A stretch of 64,000 nt of DNA from Phorcus lineatus (lineage: Eukaryota; Mollusca; Gastropoda; Trochida; Trochidae), in assembly GCA_921293015.1 (NCBI GenBank), contig OV121088.1, positions 18,265,645-18,329,644 on the forward strand, in the 5' to 3' direction. Every line of letters starts with the position of its first letter. Positions within the stretch are counted from its first letter, which is position 1. The translations under genes were made by a program, and so were the position numbers. Under the pieces are notes generated by a model. It worked only from the letters and a program-made list of their open reading frames with translations. It made no database searches and was not told the DNA's origin. Shown here in pieces: positions 47,638 to 58,170 of this stretch.

Positions 47638-48210
47638 ATGGGCGACGCACTAGAGATTTGGAGGGCACGTATCGGTTGTTTTTCGCCTGTGAAACAACAA
47701 AGCTACCGAAAAATTAAGATATTACGTCTATCGGGACCCACGTGTTCGAAATATGTGAAACTCTTAATGGTGTTGGCGCTATTTCTTCACTGTGGCTCAA
47801 ACTCTTACGACATTGGGAACTTTTCTATCACAGCCAGGAATGGTTCTTGTTGCCGAATGGGCAATACGCAACGAGCAGTTTGGAAATCTGTGTTCATTCC
47901 CAGGGAATTGGAGTTGTGTGGAGACGTGGAAGCGATCCCGGGGCCGAAGTCCAAATCTGGAACAACAGCAGAGGGAAGACACCGCTCGACAAGACAGTCG
48001 AGACTGCAGTTCGGTGGGGACACTGACGGATACGACTCGGAGACGAGCGAAGAAAATCTCTCTCAGTTACTCAAACTTATCAAAATTGAACTGACCTCAC
48101 TGAATACGAAATTTGATCGGGTCTATAAAGAGCTTAAGGATGATTACGATGCTTTGAGGGATGAAAATAGAGACTTGAAAAATCTTTGGTACAAAATGGA
48201 TTTTGGATAG
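47638..48210 (+). CDS. LINE g N-terminal region: hydrophobic segment, 2A-like motif, coiled coil
   Basis: A 190-codon frame starting at the first good ATG. Residues 40-51 are hydrophobic (VKLLMVLALFLH). Residues 94-103 read CGDVEAIPGP, matching the 2A consensus D-V/I-E-x-N-P-G-P except for Ile in place of Asn. 2A-like peptides are known at the N-termini of several non-LTR retrotransposons (trypanosome L1Tc and ingi, sea urchin and other invertebrate elements). A basic/acidic linker follows, and residues 139-186 have heptad-like leucines and charges (LSQLLKLIKIELTSLNTKF then RDENRDLKNLW), a probable coiled coil for multimerisation. The frame ends at 48210 only because of an extra T in the TTTT run at 48201-48204; without it, translation enters the next frame at 48203. 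Whether this shift is mutation or recoding is unknown. Confidence 0.7.
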   Translation: MGDALEIWRARIGCFSPVKQQSYRKIKILRLSGPTCSKYVKLLMVLALFLHCGSNSYDIGNFSITARNGSCCRMGNTQRAVWKSVFIPRELELCGDVEAIPGPKSKSGTTAEGRHRSTRQSRLQFGGDTDGYDSETSEENLSQLLKLIKIELTSLNTKFDRVYKELKDDYDALRDENRDLKNLWYKMDFG

Positions 48211-51200
48211 CCAAGACGCCCAAAACCGACGAAACAACGTTGTTATCCATGGCGTTCAGGGAGTAGCTGGTGAAAGCTGGGTCGAGACAGAACAGGCTGT
48301 GTTAAAGTTTCTGCAGGAGAGTGTCAACATCGAAAACCCGGAAGCGCTGCAGCTTGAACGTGTTCAGAGACTTAAATCTAGGGGACCGGTGAAACCAATA
48401 GTGGGTAAGTTCACCTCTTACAGGGACAAGATGAGAGTTTTGGAAGCATCAAGAGCTACGCTGAAGGGTAAAGACCAACGCGTTGTGAATGACTTCACTC
48501 GAAAGGTACGTGACGTCAGAAGTGGTCTCATACCACACATGATCCAGGCGAGAGAGAGCGGAAAGGAGTCTTACTTGTCTTATGACAAGTTAATTATCGA
48601 GGACAAGGTGTTCACTCTCAAGAACAACTTGCTTACAGAGATCGGAAGAAACCGTAAACATCCAAGGCAGAATTCCTCGGAAATGCATGCCCCTGCCACG
48701 GGGCCTGGTGACAAGTTTGCTAGCTCGGGGCGTGGCCGAGACTCACAAATTAACACTCACACGGACAATATTGGAATTAATCATGGGTATGTAAACTTGT
48801 GCAGTTGGAATATCCACGGCATTCATTCATTAACTGAGGACAATGATTTTCATCACTTCGTCAACTGTTTTGACATTATTGGTCTATCAGAAACAATGCA
48901 TAATGATAAATCACTGATAAATAACCTTTTTCGAGACTATATATGTTTTGATGCTGTGGCTAGGCGTTTGAAAAATGTAGGGCGTTTTTCAGGAGGAGTA
49001 GCTGTTTACATTCGTAATTCCATGTCCAGCTTTTTCAGAAGGATTCATGAGAACTGGAATAATGTTGTATTTCTTATTGTAAATCCTACTAATAGTTATT
49101 CCTTTATTTTGGGATTTGTTTACATTTTACCTGAAAATTCACCTATGTATGAATTTTATGATGAAAATGGTATAGATATTTTGCACCATTATATTTCAAC
49201 TCTTAAACATGAATTTGGGAGTGATGTTGATCTTATGTTATTTGGCGATTTGAATGCCAGAACTGGAACGAATGATGACTTTATTATTGATGATGAATCT
49301 GATGTTGACATTTTACACCTTGGTGACATGTATGAAATCGACACGTTTCGTGTTCCTCGTGCAACGCAAGACACTGTGACAAACCGGTTTGGACTGGAAC
49401 TGTTAGACATCTGTCGTGAATGGGGAATACACATCGTTAATGGTCGTAAGCCAGGTGACATAACTGGTGCGTTTACGTGCATTACAAATAATGGGACGAA
49501 TTTAGTTGACTATGCACTAGTATCCTCAAATTTATTTGAGAAAATACTTGATCTTGTGATAGTGTCTAGGTCTGAATCTGACCATCTGCCGGTCACTTGT
49601 AAAGTTGATTTACAACTTATATGCACCGTTAACTCTATCAGATTTCCAACGACGTGTGCTACTCCTCTCATTAACTTTAGGTGGAAGGATGCGGAGGATC
49701 AATTGTACCTGGAACGACTCGAGTCATCATCAGTAAGAGATATGATTGATGATTTCTTAGGCATAGTTCATACTGATGTTAATTTTGCTGTAGATGTATT
49801 AGTTAATATTTTGTACTTCGCTGGTGATCAGTTTAAAGTTGTGTCACACGGTGATAAAGGTAAACATCGTAATCAACCTGTTTGGTTTGATCATGAGTGT
49901 GTGACAGTAAAACATAAGAAATATGAATTATTGAATTTATTTCGCAGGTGTAAATCATTCAACAATTTAAAAGCTTATTTGACTAGCAGAAAGGAATTTC
50001 GTAAATTATGTTTTTCTAAACAACAGTTGTATAGAGAATGTTTGGTTGATGATATCAAATCAGCTGCTGCTGAAAAGGATTGTAAACAGTTTTGGCGAAA
50101 ACTGAAGTCTTTGTTGAGTGTTAAGGGTAAGGAATCGCATATTACACTTGATGTTTGGTTTGATTATTTTAAGAAATTGTTAAATCCTGACACTATGGAT
50201 AGAAATTCTTTGTTTGATGAATCTATTATTAATTTTATTAGCAATCACGATGCTTCGAGTTGTACTAGATGTGATAACTCATTTTTGTTGTCTGAATCAA
50301 TTTCTGAATTTGAGATAAAGAAAGCATTAAGTTCACTTAAGAATGGCAAATCTGCCGGAGTAGACGGTTTTCCTCCTGAGTTTGTTAAAAAGGCATTAAT
50401 CATTGTTCCATATCTTCAATTATTGTTTAACGCAGTTCTTGATAGTGGTGTTTTCCCAGACAGTTGGAATACTGGTATGCTTGTTACTTTATTTAAAAAA
50501 GGTGACTCTTCGGATCGTAATAACTATCGTGGCATTTCACTTTTAAATATCTTAGGTAAAGTTTTCACTTCGATTGTGGAAGATAGAATTAGGAAGTGGG
50601 TTGAATTAAACGGTATTATTCACGAGTCGCAAGCTGGCTTCAGGACCTCTTACTCTACAATTGATAACATTTTTGTTTTACAATCATTGTGTCAAAAATA
50701 TTTGAGGAAACCTAAGCATCGTTTCTATGTAGCCTTTATTGATTTTCGTAAAGCTTTTGATTTAGTTGATCGACAAAAACTTCTTTATGTTCTTCATAAT
50801 AGGGGTATAGGTGGTAAATTACTTAACGTTCTTTGTGATATGTATTCAAAAGTTAAGGCTTGTGTCAAGTCAAAGGGAGGTAGAACGGATTTTTTCAGTA
50901 CTTCTGCCGGTGTTCGACAAGGATGTATGTTAAGCCCAATCTTGTTCATCATCTTCATTAATGAGATAGTTTCTGAATTTGAAACGAGTGGTTTGAGGGG
51001 AATATTTGTTCAAGATAATATACAAGAAATTTTGTTACTTCTATTTGCTGATGATCTTGCCTTGGTTGATGATACAGTTATAGGTTTGCAAAGAAAATTA
51101 GATTTCCTTGATAATGTTTGTATGAAATGGGGGTTTGAGGTAAATTTGGATAAATCAAATATAGTAGTGTTTAGGAAAGGTGGATTTCTGAAAAGCACAG

Positions 51201-51271
51201 ATAGGTGGACATATGCTGGTACAGAAGTTAAGTGTCTTTCGTATTATAAGTATTTGGGAGCTTGTGTCTAG
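48203..51271 (+). CDS. LINE g main frame: L1-ORF1-like RNA-binding region, APE endonuclease, reverse transcriptase
   Basis: 1,022 codons; the first codon is TTG at the frameshift, not a true start. Residues 8-145 look like the RRM and C-terminal domain of L1 ORF1 proteins: QNRRNNVVIHGV, LERVQRLKSRGPVKPIVGKF, LIPHMIQARESGKESYLSYD, DKVFTL. A short hydrophilic linker follows, then the APE-type endonuclease (about 195-470): LCSWNIHGI (Asn203), IGLSETM (Glu230), FGDLNARTG (Asp349, Asn351), ESDHLPV (Asp460, His461). RT follows from about 700: LKNGKSAGVDG, TLFKKGDSSDRNNYRGISLL, SQAGFRTSYSTIDNIF, motif A FIDFRKAFDLV (845-855), GVRQGCMLSPILF, motif C LLFADDLALV (946-955). All recognised catalytic residues are present. 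The frame stops at 51271 in the middle of the YKYLG block of the thumb, through an apparent small deletion. Confidence 0.88.
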   Translation: MDSQDAQNRRNNVVIHGVQGVAGESWVETEQAVLKFLQESVNIENPEALQLERVQRLKSRGPVKPIVGKFTSYRDKMRVLEASRATLKGKDQRVVNDFTRKVRDVRSGLIPHMIQARESGKESYLSYDKLIIEDKVFTLKNNLLTEIGRNRKHPRQNSSEMHAPATGPGDKFASSGRGRDSQINTHTDNIGINHGYVNLCSWNIHGIHSLTEDNDFHHFVNCFDIIGLSETMHNDKSLINNLFRDYICFDAVARRLKNVGRFSGGVAVYIRNSMSSFFRRIHENWNNVVFLIVNPTNSYSFILGFVYILPENSPMYEFYDENGIDILHHYISTLKHEFGSDVDLMLFGDLNARTGTNDDFIIDDESDVDILHLGDMYEIDTFRVPRATQDTVTNRFGLELLDICREWGIHIVNGRKPGDITGAFTCITNNGTNLVDYALVSSNLFEKILDLVIVSRSESDHLPVTCKVDLQLICTVNSIRFPTTCATPLINFRWKDAEDQLYLERLESSSVRDMIDDFLGIVHTDVNFAVDVLVNILYFAGDQFKVVSHGDKGKHRNQPVWFDHECVTVKHKKYELLNLFRRCKSFNNLKAYLTSRKEFRKLCFSKQQLYRECLVDDIKSAAAEKDCKQFWRKLKSLLSVKGKESHITLDVWFDYFKKLLNPDTMDRNSLFDESIINFISNHDASSCTRCDNSFLLSESISEFEIKKALSSLKNGKSAGVDGFPPEFVKKALIIVPYLQLLFNAVLDSGVFPDSWNTGMLVTLFKKGDSSDRNNYRGISLLNILGKVFTSIVEDRIRKWVELNGIIHESQAGFRTSYSTIDNIFVLQSLCQKYLRKPKHRFYVAFIDFRKAFDLVDRQKLLYVLHNRGIGGKLLNVLCDMYSKVKACVKSKGGRTDFFSTSAGVRQGCMLSPILFIIFINEIVSEFETSGLRGIFVQDNIQEILLLLFADDLALVDDTVIGLQRKLDFLDNVCMKWGFEVNLDKSNIVVFRKGGFLKSTDRWTYAGTEVKCLSYYKYLGACV

Positions 51272-52195
51272 AGCTTGTGAAACTTTATCGATTCAGGCTA
51301 GGAAGGCGATGTTTCCTGTTAATAGACTAGTGAAAACATTTCAGTCGCTACCCTTTCATACTATCATAGAAATATTTGATTCTAAAATTGTTCCTATTCT
51401 TTTGTACGGCTCAGAGATCTGGGGTCATACTTTTAGGCAGTCAATAGAAAAGGTTCAAACTGACTTTTTGAAGAGGTGTCTTGGAGTTTCCAGACGAATA
51501 TCAAGTAATGCAATCCTTGGTAATACAGGTAGAAGTTATTTGTGTGTTCATTACTACAGCCGTTGCATAAGTTATTGGTGTAGAATTATTCGTATGGAAA
51601 GGTCTCGATATCCAAGGGCATCTTATGAAATGATGAAACAGTTTGATGAACAGGGAAAGGACTGTCTCACATGTACGAATGCTTTTATTTTTGACCGGCT
51701 TTTCAAACGTATTGATTTCTCAAGATTGTGGTAGTATTAATGTTTTTAAGAGTTTGTTCTTTCAAAGATGTAATGACATACAATTTCAAAATTGGCATAT
51801 AAGGTTTCAGGATCACAGTTTCTAAAACACTATAGTGGTTTTAAATCTGCTTTAAATGTTGAAAAATATGTTCTTGAACTATTCTCTGCTAAGGACTTGT
51901 TGAGGATGTATTGTAAATTCCGTTGTGGTTCTCACAAATTGAAGGTACAGTTACTTCGATATAAACGTTATGATAACCCCAATGCAATATGTACGAAGTG
52001 TGTGCTTGGTTGTATCGAAGACGAATTTCACCTTTATTTATATGTCCGTTTTATAATGTAAGTAGAAAGCAGTTTTTACCTGTATACTATTATGATAATC
52101 CATCAAACCTTAAAATGTACCAGTTGTTATCATCAACTAATATAAAGCTCATTAAGTCTTTATCTTTGTATTTGAAAAGAAATCTGCCTGTTTAA
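51272..52195 (+). pseudogene. LINE g C-terminal thumb and zinc knuckle, broken into several frames
   Basis: Continuation of ORF2 after the lesion at 51271. Frame one (to 51734) holds RACETLSIQARKAMF, PILLYGSEIWGHTF, LKRCLGVSRR. Another frame (to 51825) has SINVFKSLFFQRCNDIQFQN. A third (51792-52061) has DLLRMYCKFRCGSHKL and the knuckle start CTKCVLGCIEDEFHLYLY, and a fourth (to 52195) ends NLKMYQLLSSTNIKLIKSLS. The last knuckle cysteine is displaced by the final frameshift (an ICPFYN in the neighbouring frame supplies it). Each lesion looks like a 1-2 base or small deletion. Fully homologous in order to the ends of LINE a and LINE f. Confidence 0.82.
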
Positions 52196-52294
52196 AAATG
52201 ATACATGCGCACTGTGTGCAGTTTTTTCTGTATTAGCAATATGGGTCACGTGGCCCCGAATGCAAATAAACTTGTCACTTGTCACTTGTCACAA
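52196..52294 (+). repeat. LINE g 3' terminus: stem, AATAAACTT and CTTGTCA tandem repeat
   Basis: After the stop: ATATGGGTCACGTGGCCCCG (a stem-loop), GCAAATAAACTT, and about three copies of CTTGTCA. Same layout as LINE a and LINE c ends. Confidence 0.65.
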
Positions 52295-52302
52295 TAATGC
52301 AT

Positions 52303-55274
52303 TTTTTATAGATCTCCTTGAAACTGAAGTGTATGTGGTGTTTTCTCTTTCAATTTTGGCGACAACCTGCTCTCGTACAATCAAAAGCGTGGTTTCAAAG
52401 GGGAAGAGTCTTGCCTGCCTTTGTAAAGTATAATTCAGTTATAATCCCCAACAAAAGTTCTCGGGAAATATAGAAATGAACTCCGATCAATCGACCGCCT
52501 TTCCGTCTGTCTGAAAAAACAGTAGTCTTAGCTCAGTGAAACTTGGTATTCGGAAAACTTTTCATGTGCAGCGATGTCATTCGAGGTTTCAACTTCTTGC
52601 GTTTATTGTTGTCCGTTTCAACATAAAAAAATACAACCTAGGAAACAGTTTCAAGTCTCGAACTAAAAAAAACCGTAAGGTCTAGTTTGTTTAAACTTGG
52701 TACATAGAACAATCTTGATGATCCAATTATTGTGATGGCAAATAGAAGTTCTTTTCACATTTAATGAAAAAACCGTCAAAATATGTCTACCTAGGCAAAC
52801 AAAACGAATACATTCTTTCTTAAAATGTGTGCAAGTTTACAGACGAACAACAAATCTGCCAAAAAGCTTCTAGTTCTTTTACAGTTAATTCACCGTTAGT
52901 AAATACTATTGGTTACCTTAACAAGTTGACATAACATGATAAATTAAATCAATTCAAGCCATTTCAAGGATATCAGGTGTCGAGACTGAGAATTTGAGGC
53001 ACATACTGCTAATTTAGGCAGTGTATTTGTGCAAACTGTACAATAAAAAGTTTGGTTTCGTTGAAAGACGGAAATAACAAATACGAACAAATACAGAAAA
53101 AAGTTATACTTATTCTCCACAATTAGATTTTGCTGCATTTTTGTTTTGTTTAATTTTTTCATAAAGCTCGTGTGTTTTGACCAATAATGACCATACCATA
53201 AGTGTTATGATTTATCGATTTTCCACAGAGCAAGCTGAAGTGATTTGCATATGTTCATTCATTCATCAATCAATGACGGATTCACTTAAATGTTTGGGTC
53301 TTTGACGGAACGAAGATCTTTTTTATTTGCAGGCGAACTTCGAATATGTTTCGAAATAAATCAACGACGAATTTGTTTTCGATTTGATTCAAATGCAATC
53401 AAGCAGATAAACATGAAGACTAATGAAGGGTTAGAAAATACCAAGTAGAGAAACTTTCCGCAAAGCAGTCAACAAAAGAACATTATCATAAACCATTTGA
53501 GCTATGAAATTCCCTTTAAAACATATGTCCAGCGAAACATATCATCTTATCAACGCATCACTCTTAAGTTTGACGAGAAAAAACATGAAACTTATATGTA
53601 TACATAAAATGTCGTAAACCTGACATAATACGTATATTGTCGTGCAGTGTGTCTTGAGAGCGCGTTTTCATACACCGTTTACCTCGGGGCAACTACATCA
53701 AGGTGCAATTTTTATCATGAAAACGGTGTCTTACACTGGACCTATTTGCCCATTTGGGTAAAATACCCCAAGGGGCGACGGACAATTAGCGTTTACATGT
53801 GGATTTTCATCATTATGACTGTCTCTCTGACAGGTAGAGTATTGTTACAGACAGAGCAGGCCTTCTCACCATAAACTGGAATTACCTTACTTCGTTGCAT
53901 CGTACCCTATATACCAGGGTTCTGGAAACCACAAAGGAACAGATAAGCTCTAACAATGGAATATTCCTGGTTAAACTACAGATCTCCATTAATAACTATC
54001 AAAACACAGCCTGCCACGTCATAAGGATAATGATCTTGCACAATTTGTGTGACAATTTAAATGAATTGGCTGCAAGAGGTTAAAAAACAACAAGGTTTTA
54101 TTGATTCCAGCAACTTTATAATATAAGAGCGGCAACCTTTCGGTATAGATCCTTATATACAATAATCAAGCATGTAAATCTTGCATAAAGTGCTTGATTA
54201 CGGTATAAAGATATCTATCCTTCTTTATTCAATGAACACCAAAGTTGTCAAATATAGCTTAATACAAATCCTGAACAATTAATGAATTGATAAACATGAC
54301 CTTGAAGCAAGATTTGAGTGTTGAGGAAACTGTGGTCGGCTAATGAATTGCTCTGTATCTGCTGTCCACTGTGTTTCCTTTCTTGCCAGTTTCTTTAGTT
54401 TTAACTCTCGCTACTCTAACGTCTCAAATTCAATGGCTTCCGAGACCAGGCTTCATGTTTACGTGCGTAACGACATCGAATGACATGAAGGTCTCATTCA
54501 GTATCTATAATACGCTTGGCATCTTCTTAGTTTTTCATTCTCATTTGTTTTTATTTTGACTTGTGTCCGTTTTTTATGGATCAGCATTTCACTTATCATC
54601 CTTGACTACAACTCCTGAGAAATGTGAGTCCTCATTACAGTTAAGATGGCTTTACTGAATATATGGCTTTACCAAAATACTGAGAAGGTACTTTGTGCTA
54701 TGATTGTATCATTGAATAATGCTGGTATAACTTATTGGTTGGTGGAATTTCTATTTATTTTACATTAATGTGCATGGTATATTGTGCAATTCTATTAATC
54801 ATTTCTTTTGTTAAGAAATTTTATTTGAGCCACTCATACATGCATTTAATGATCATACATTTACATTAAGTTACATGATTCTATACCCGGGAGAAAAGAT
54901 TTTCAGTTTCAATCATGGTACGGAGCAGAATTAAACGTCAGTTTGCTTTGATATATCTACATGCTATTTGCCTTCGCGATCGCACAATGTCTATTCTTTC
55001 TCTGCCTGCCCTGAAGGGTCAAATGCATAAACCTTTTAAATGTAATAAATAGGACCAATATTTGTAAGACTGATTGTTGACAGGGCGCTATCATTATAAA
55101 CTGTCCAATTGTCACATGGAATTAGTACCTGGTGTAATTAACCCATATATATGCATAGGGTTTCAAATATTTTTCAAATTTTATGTGAATAATTTCTATG
55201 GTACATAATGAAGGAATGAATTCTATTTTTTATTATAAACAATTTTTTCCATACTTTTGAAGCCTCTCAAAAAG
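52303..55274. other. Unassigned AT-rich sequence
   Basis: No supported gene. A 75-codon plus frame at 53647-53874 is followed by an AG/GTAGAG word but is not recognised. Confidence 0.4.
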
Positions 55275-56752
55275 CGTCCCATATGTGGGACGGTATGCAC
55301 GGAAGGGTAGGGGTTTTTTAATGGGTAGCGACAATAATTTGTTAGTATTATCTTTCTCCGCCTCCGATAGTTTTCATCATGTTGATATCCCATGAGATAC
55401 ATCGGTGATGGAGGGCAGTTAGGTGAGTATATACGAGCTCAGTATCGCTTTTTTTGTCAAAATACACTAAGTAACATTACTTAAAAGCTATTTTTCATGT
55501 TTTCTATCATGATAGAATAACATTGTAATCTGTTGATTGTTTAATAGTCAAGAATCTTTGTCGCATGTAATCAAATATGAAATATGCTCTTTTTATATCA
55601 AAGTAGTGTTTCCACTCTAGTAGTTTCTTATTTTTATTTCCAGCAGATATGTTAGCAAGAGTTGGAACACGCACTGCATGACTATGGCACCTCCCGTACT
55701 GAAGTTGATAACCAAGTGTACCCAGAACTGTTGCACAAATGGTGATTCTCTCACATCCTATGGGAAGCAGTATACAATAGGAGGGATATAAAAGACAGAA
55801 TTTTATAATGAAATTGATTACATACACTTGATCAAACTTTGAAAAAAGGATTTGATTTAACACGTTTCAAGGTAATCACATCGGCCCAGAGGCCAAACCA
55901 AAGCTGAATCTGTTAATCAGCTTCTCCTACTACTTCTGATTTGGAAAAAAGACAGCAGACAGAGTATTGCCATACTAATCTGTAATACAACTTTGTAGCT
56001 ACATTAATTACAATTAAACTCAATGGAACAAGTCACACAGTTTGTTGATGTGTTTGTTGTAATCTTGACACAGTTTTGAACTGAACACTATTATGTTCAT
56101 CTTCTTCAAGCAATGTTTTGGTCCAACCAGTCCTTACCACCCATGTTCTTCTTTCACTTGTTCAATGCATAGGACATTTCTAGGTGGACATCCTGTTTCA
56201 TGGATTAGGACCACATGTTGAAATCAAAGTATCAATTTATGCACATCTTGATTTGTGGTTGTGGATTATTCTGATGACGTTGAAAATTAGGGAGTCTGTG
56301 TCATTGATGTTTCTAACATCCATTCTTTAGACCCAAGGTCGCAGAGTAAGTGAGCACCCAACAGACATTGGACATTCAGAGAGTCGCAATCTGCACCTTC
56401 GTCATCATCATTATCGCCAAAGATGTCCTCATTTACTTCATGGAGTTCCATGAAGATGTTAATATTATCTACCTGAGCTTATTTATCAAATAAAATATAA
56501 TGGATTAGATTTTCTACCGTTAGTCTTAAAGAAATATACCATGTATCTTTAGCATATGGTAAATTTTTTTGTGGTAATTGTAATAAAATTTCTAAAAGTA
56601 ACCCAATTCCTGTCAAAAGCTGAATGTAAGTAATTCAAGCTGCTCAAAATAATATTTACATGAATTTATTATCATACTTACAACAAATAGGTATGAAAAT
56701 CTTTATCCTAAACCCCCACCCATCCGTGCATACCGTCCCATTTATGGGGCGG
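55275..56752 (-). mobile_element. Probable piggyBac-like transposon relic
   Basis: The ends are inverted repeats: GTCCCATATGTGGGACGGTA then TGCACGGAAGGGTAGGGG at 55275-55320, against CCCCCACCCATCCGTGCATA then CCGTCCCATTTATGGGGCGG at 56712-56752. On the minus strand the interior reads NEDIFGDNDDDEGADCDSL (about 56437-56380), like the acidic N-terminus of piggyBac transposases, and KKNMGGKDWLDQNIA at about 56155-56108, close to the conserved MGGVD-x-x-DQ block near the piggyBac C-terminus. Stops are frequent and much of the catalytic core is missing. I see no clean TTAA at the ends. The assignment rests mainly on the GGKDWLDQNI block plus the inverted repeats. Confidence 0.5.
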
Positions 56753-57899
56753 CAAATTACCCAATAATTAATCATGGAAATATTTATATTTGAAAATAAC
56801 ATTACATTGTCATTTATCCATAGAGACCAAATTGTATCCTCACAAGGTCAAATGAAAACTTATTTTATTATTTTAGTTTTAGCATTAACTCGAACTTAAT
56901 TAAACTTGCAGTTGAAAACTACCCAAAGATGGCGGCGCACGATTCACGGGTAGATAACTCTGTGAAATCGTTCTGCTTTTCTGTAAAAAGACAACTACCT
57001 TAGCTTTGGAATGCACTTTACTGTAAGTTTTTATCTTTAACAAGTGATAACTGGTGATTCAAAGAACCCATAAATGGGTGAAGGCTCTAAATAGTTATCC
57101 CTTTGCATGGATGGAAAGTATAAGATGTTTGGTAATTTGATTACATATCACGTAAATTGCACGCGGGTATCTCATGTTAGTTTACTTTTATTACACTCTT
57201 TCCAAAGGATTTCCTTTTTATTGCTCAATTAGAATGCATCAATTTTGCTAATTTTATAAGTGCTGTTTGAATAAATATATAAATAAAATGGATATTAGTT
57301 AAAGATATCCAAGTTTGGTATTTAAACAAAATCTTCATTCTTAATACTCTTATGTCATGAAGAGCATGGACGTGTTTTATTCAAGTTCTGTTTTATAGGT
57401 CACACAGATAAGATACATCTTTGTCGTTTTTATAAAATTGACAACTGATACTATAAATTGCAAATAGTGAAATTTAGCCAAAAATGGGGGTGTAACAGTT
57501 CTGGAGGAGAAGATGAACATTTGAAAAGTTCACGGACGACGCTCGACAGATACAGGACGACACCCCATGGCAAAAGTACAACTCACCTTTTAGGTTTACG
57601 CAAGGCCACCTAGAAATATGCTTTCCAGTCACAAAATATTTTAAAAGTGAGTGAGTGAATAATGGGTTTATCGTGATTTTGACAATATGTCATTCATTCA
57701 ATATGTGGATAAAGATCATCGAAAGAGAGTGGTTGACAGATCAGGGAAAAAAATAATCGAAAGGTTCAAGGAACAGGGAAATAGCGAAAATCTAAGCTGG
57801 AAAATTGACAGGCAGTTTTACAAATCTGCAAGGAATGCTACCACTAGTACTACATTGTATGTCCTTTCGGAAATCCAAGTCCGAGTATTGTTTTGTTAA
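56753..57899. other. Unassigned AT-rich sequence
   Basis: No firm gene. A 70-codon plus frame at 57687-57899 (basic, MSFIQYVDKDHRKRVVDRSG start) directly precedes LINE h and may be a decayed part of it. Confidence 0.35.
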
Positions 57900-58170
57900 A
57901 ATCAAGAACATGTGATCCGGGAAATCCATGTATGATTTTATGTCCAATCGTCTGAGGAAAAAGTCTGCCAGTCTTCCAGCTACTTCATATGACCCTTCAT
58001 TTGCAGAAGAGTTTAGTCATTATTTCATGGAGAAGATAGCAAAACTCCGTTCACAAGTGTAAACTGTCAGACCCTTTATCAGGTGAAATACAACCTTTAA
58101 CACTCACCTTGATACATTTGATCTATTCAGTGAGGAAGAGGTTGAGAAATTGATAACGCCTGATGTATGA
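57900..58170 (+). mobile_element. LINE h: short relic of the region before the RT domain
   Basis: Plus strand, with one stop: NRLRKKSASLPATSYDPSFA, EEFSHYFMEKIAKLRSQV, then FDLFSEEEVEKLI. This pattern (a helix with F-x-x-K-I-x-x-I/L-R followed by F-x-x-x-S-E-E-E-V) is typical of the segment just before the RT fingers in CR1/L2/Jockey-type LINEs. RT motifs themselves are absent. A remnant only. Confidence 0.5.

Larger units (their letters stand above)
47464..52294 (+). mobile_element. LINE g: near full-length non-LTR retrotransposon with fused ORF1-like and ORF2 regions
   Basis: Candidate 8-bp target duplication TAATGCAT at 47456-47463 and 52295-52302 gives a 4,831-bp element. Order: 174-bp leader; N-terminal region with a hydrophobic segment and a 2A-like motif; coiled coil; L1-ORF1-like RNA-binding region; APE endonuclease; RT; thumb; CCHC knuckle; 3' stem GGGTCACGTGGCCCC; AATAAACTTGTCACTTGTCA tail. 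After one +1 shift near 48202, everything from the RNA-binding region to the RT is a single frame, so the ancestral element probably encoded one polyprotein. At least four lesions now break it. The TSD is short and AT-rich, so the ends are provisional. Confidence 0.8.
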
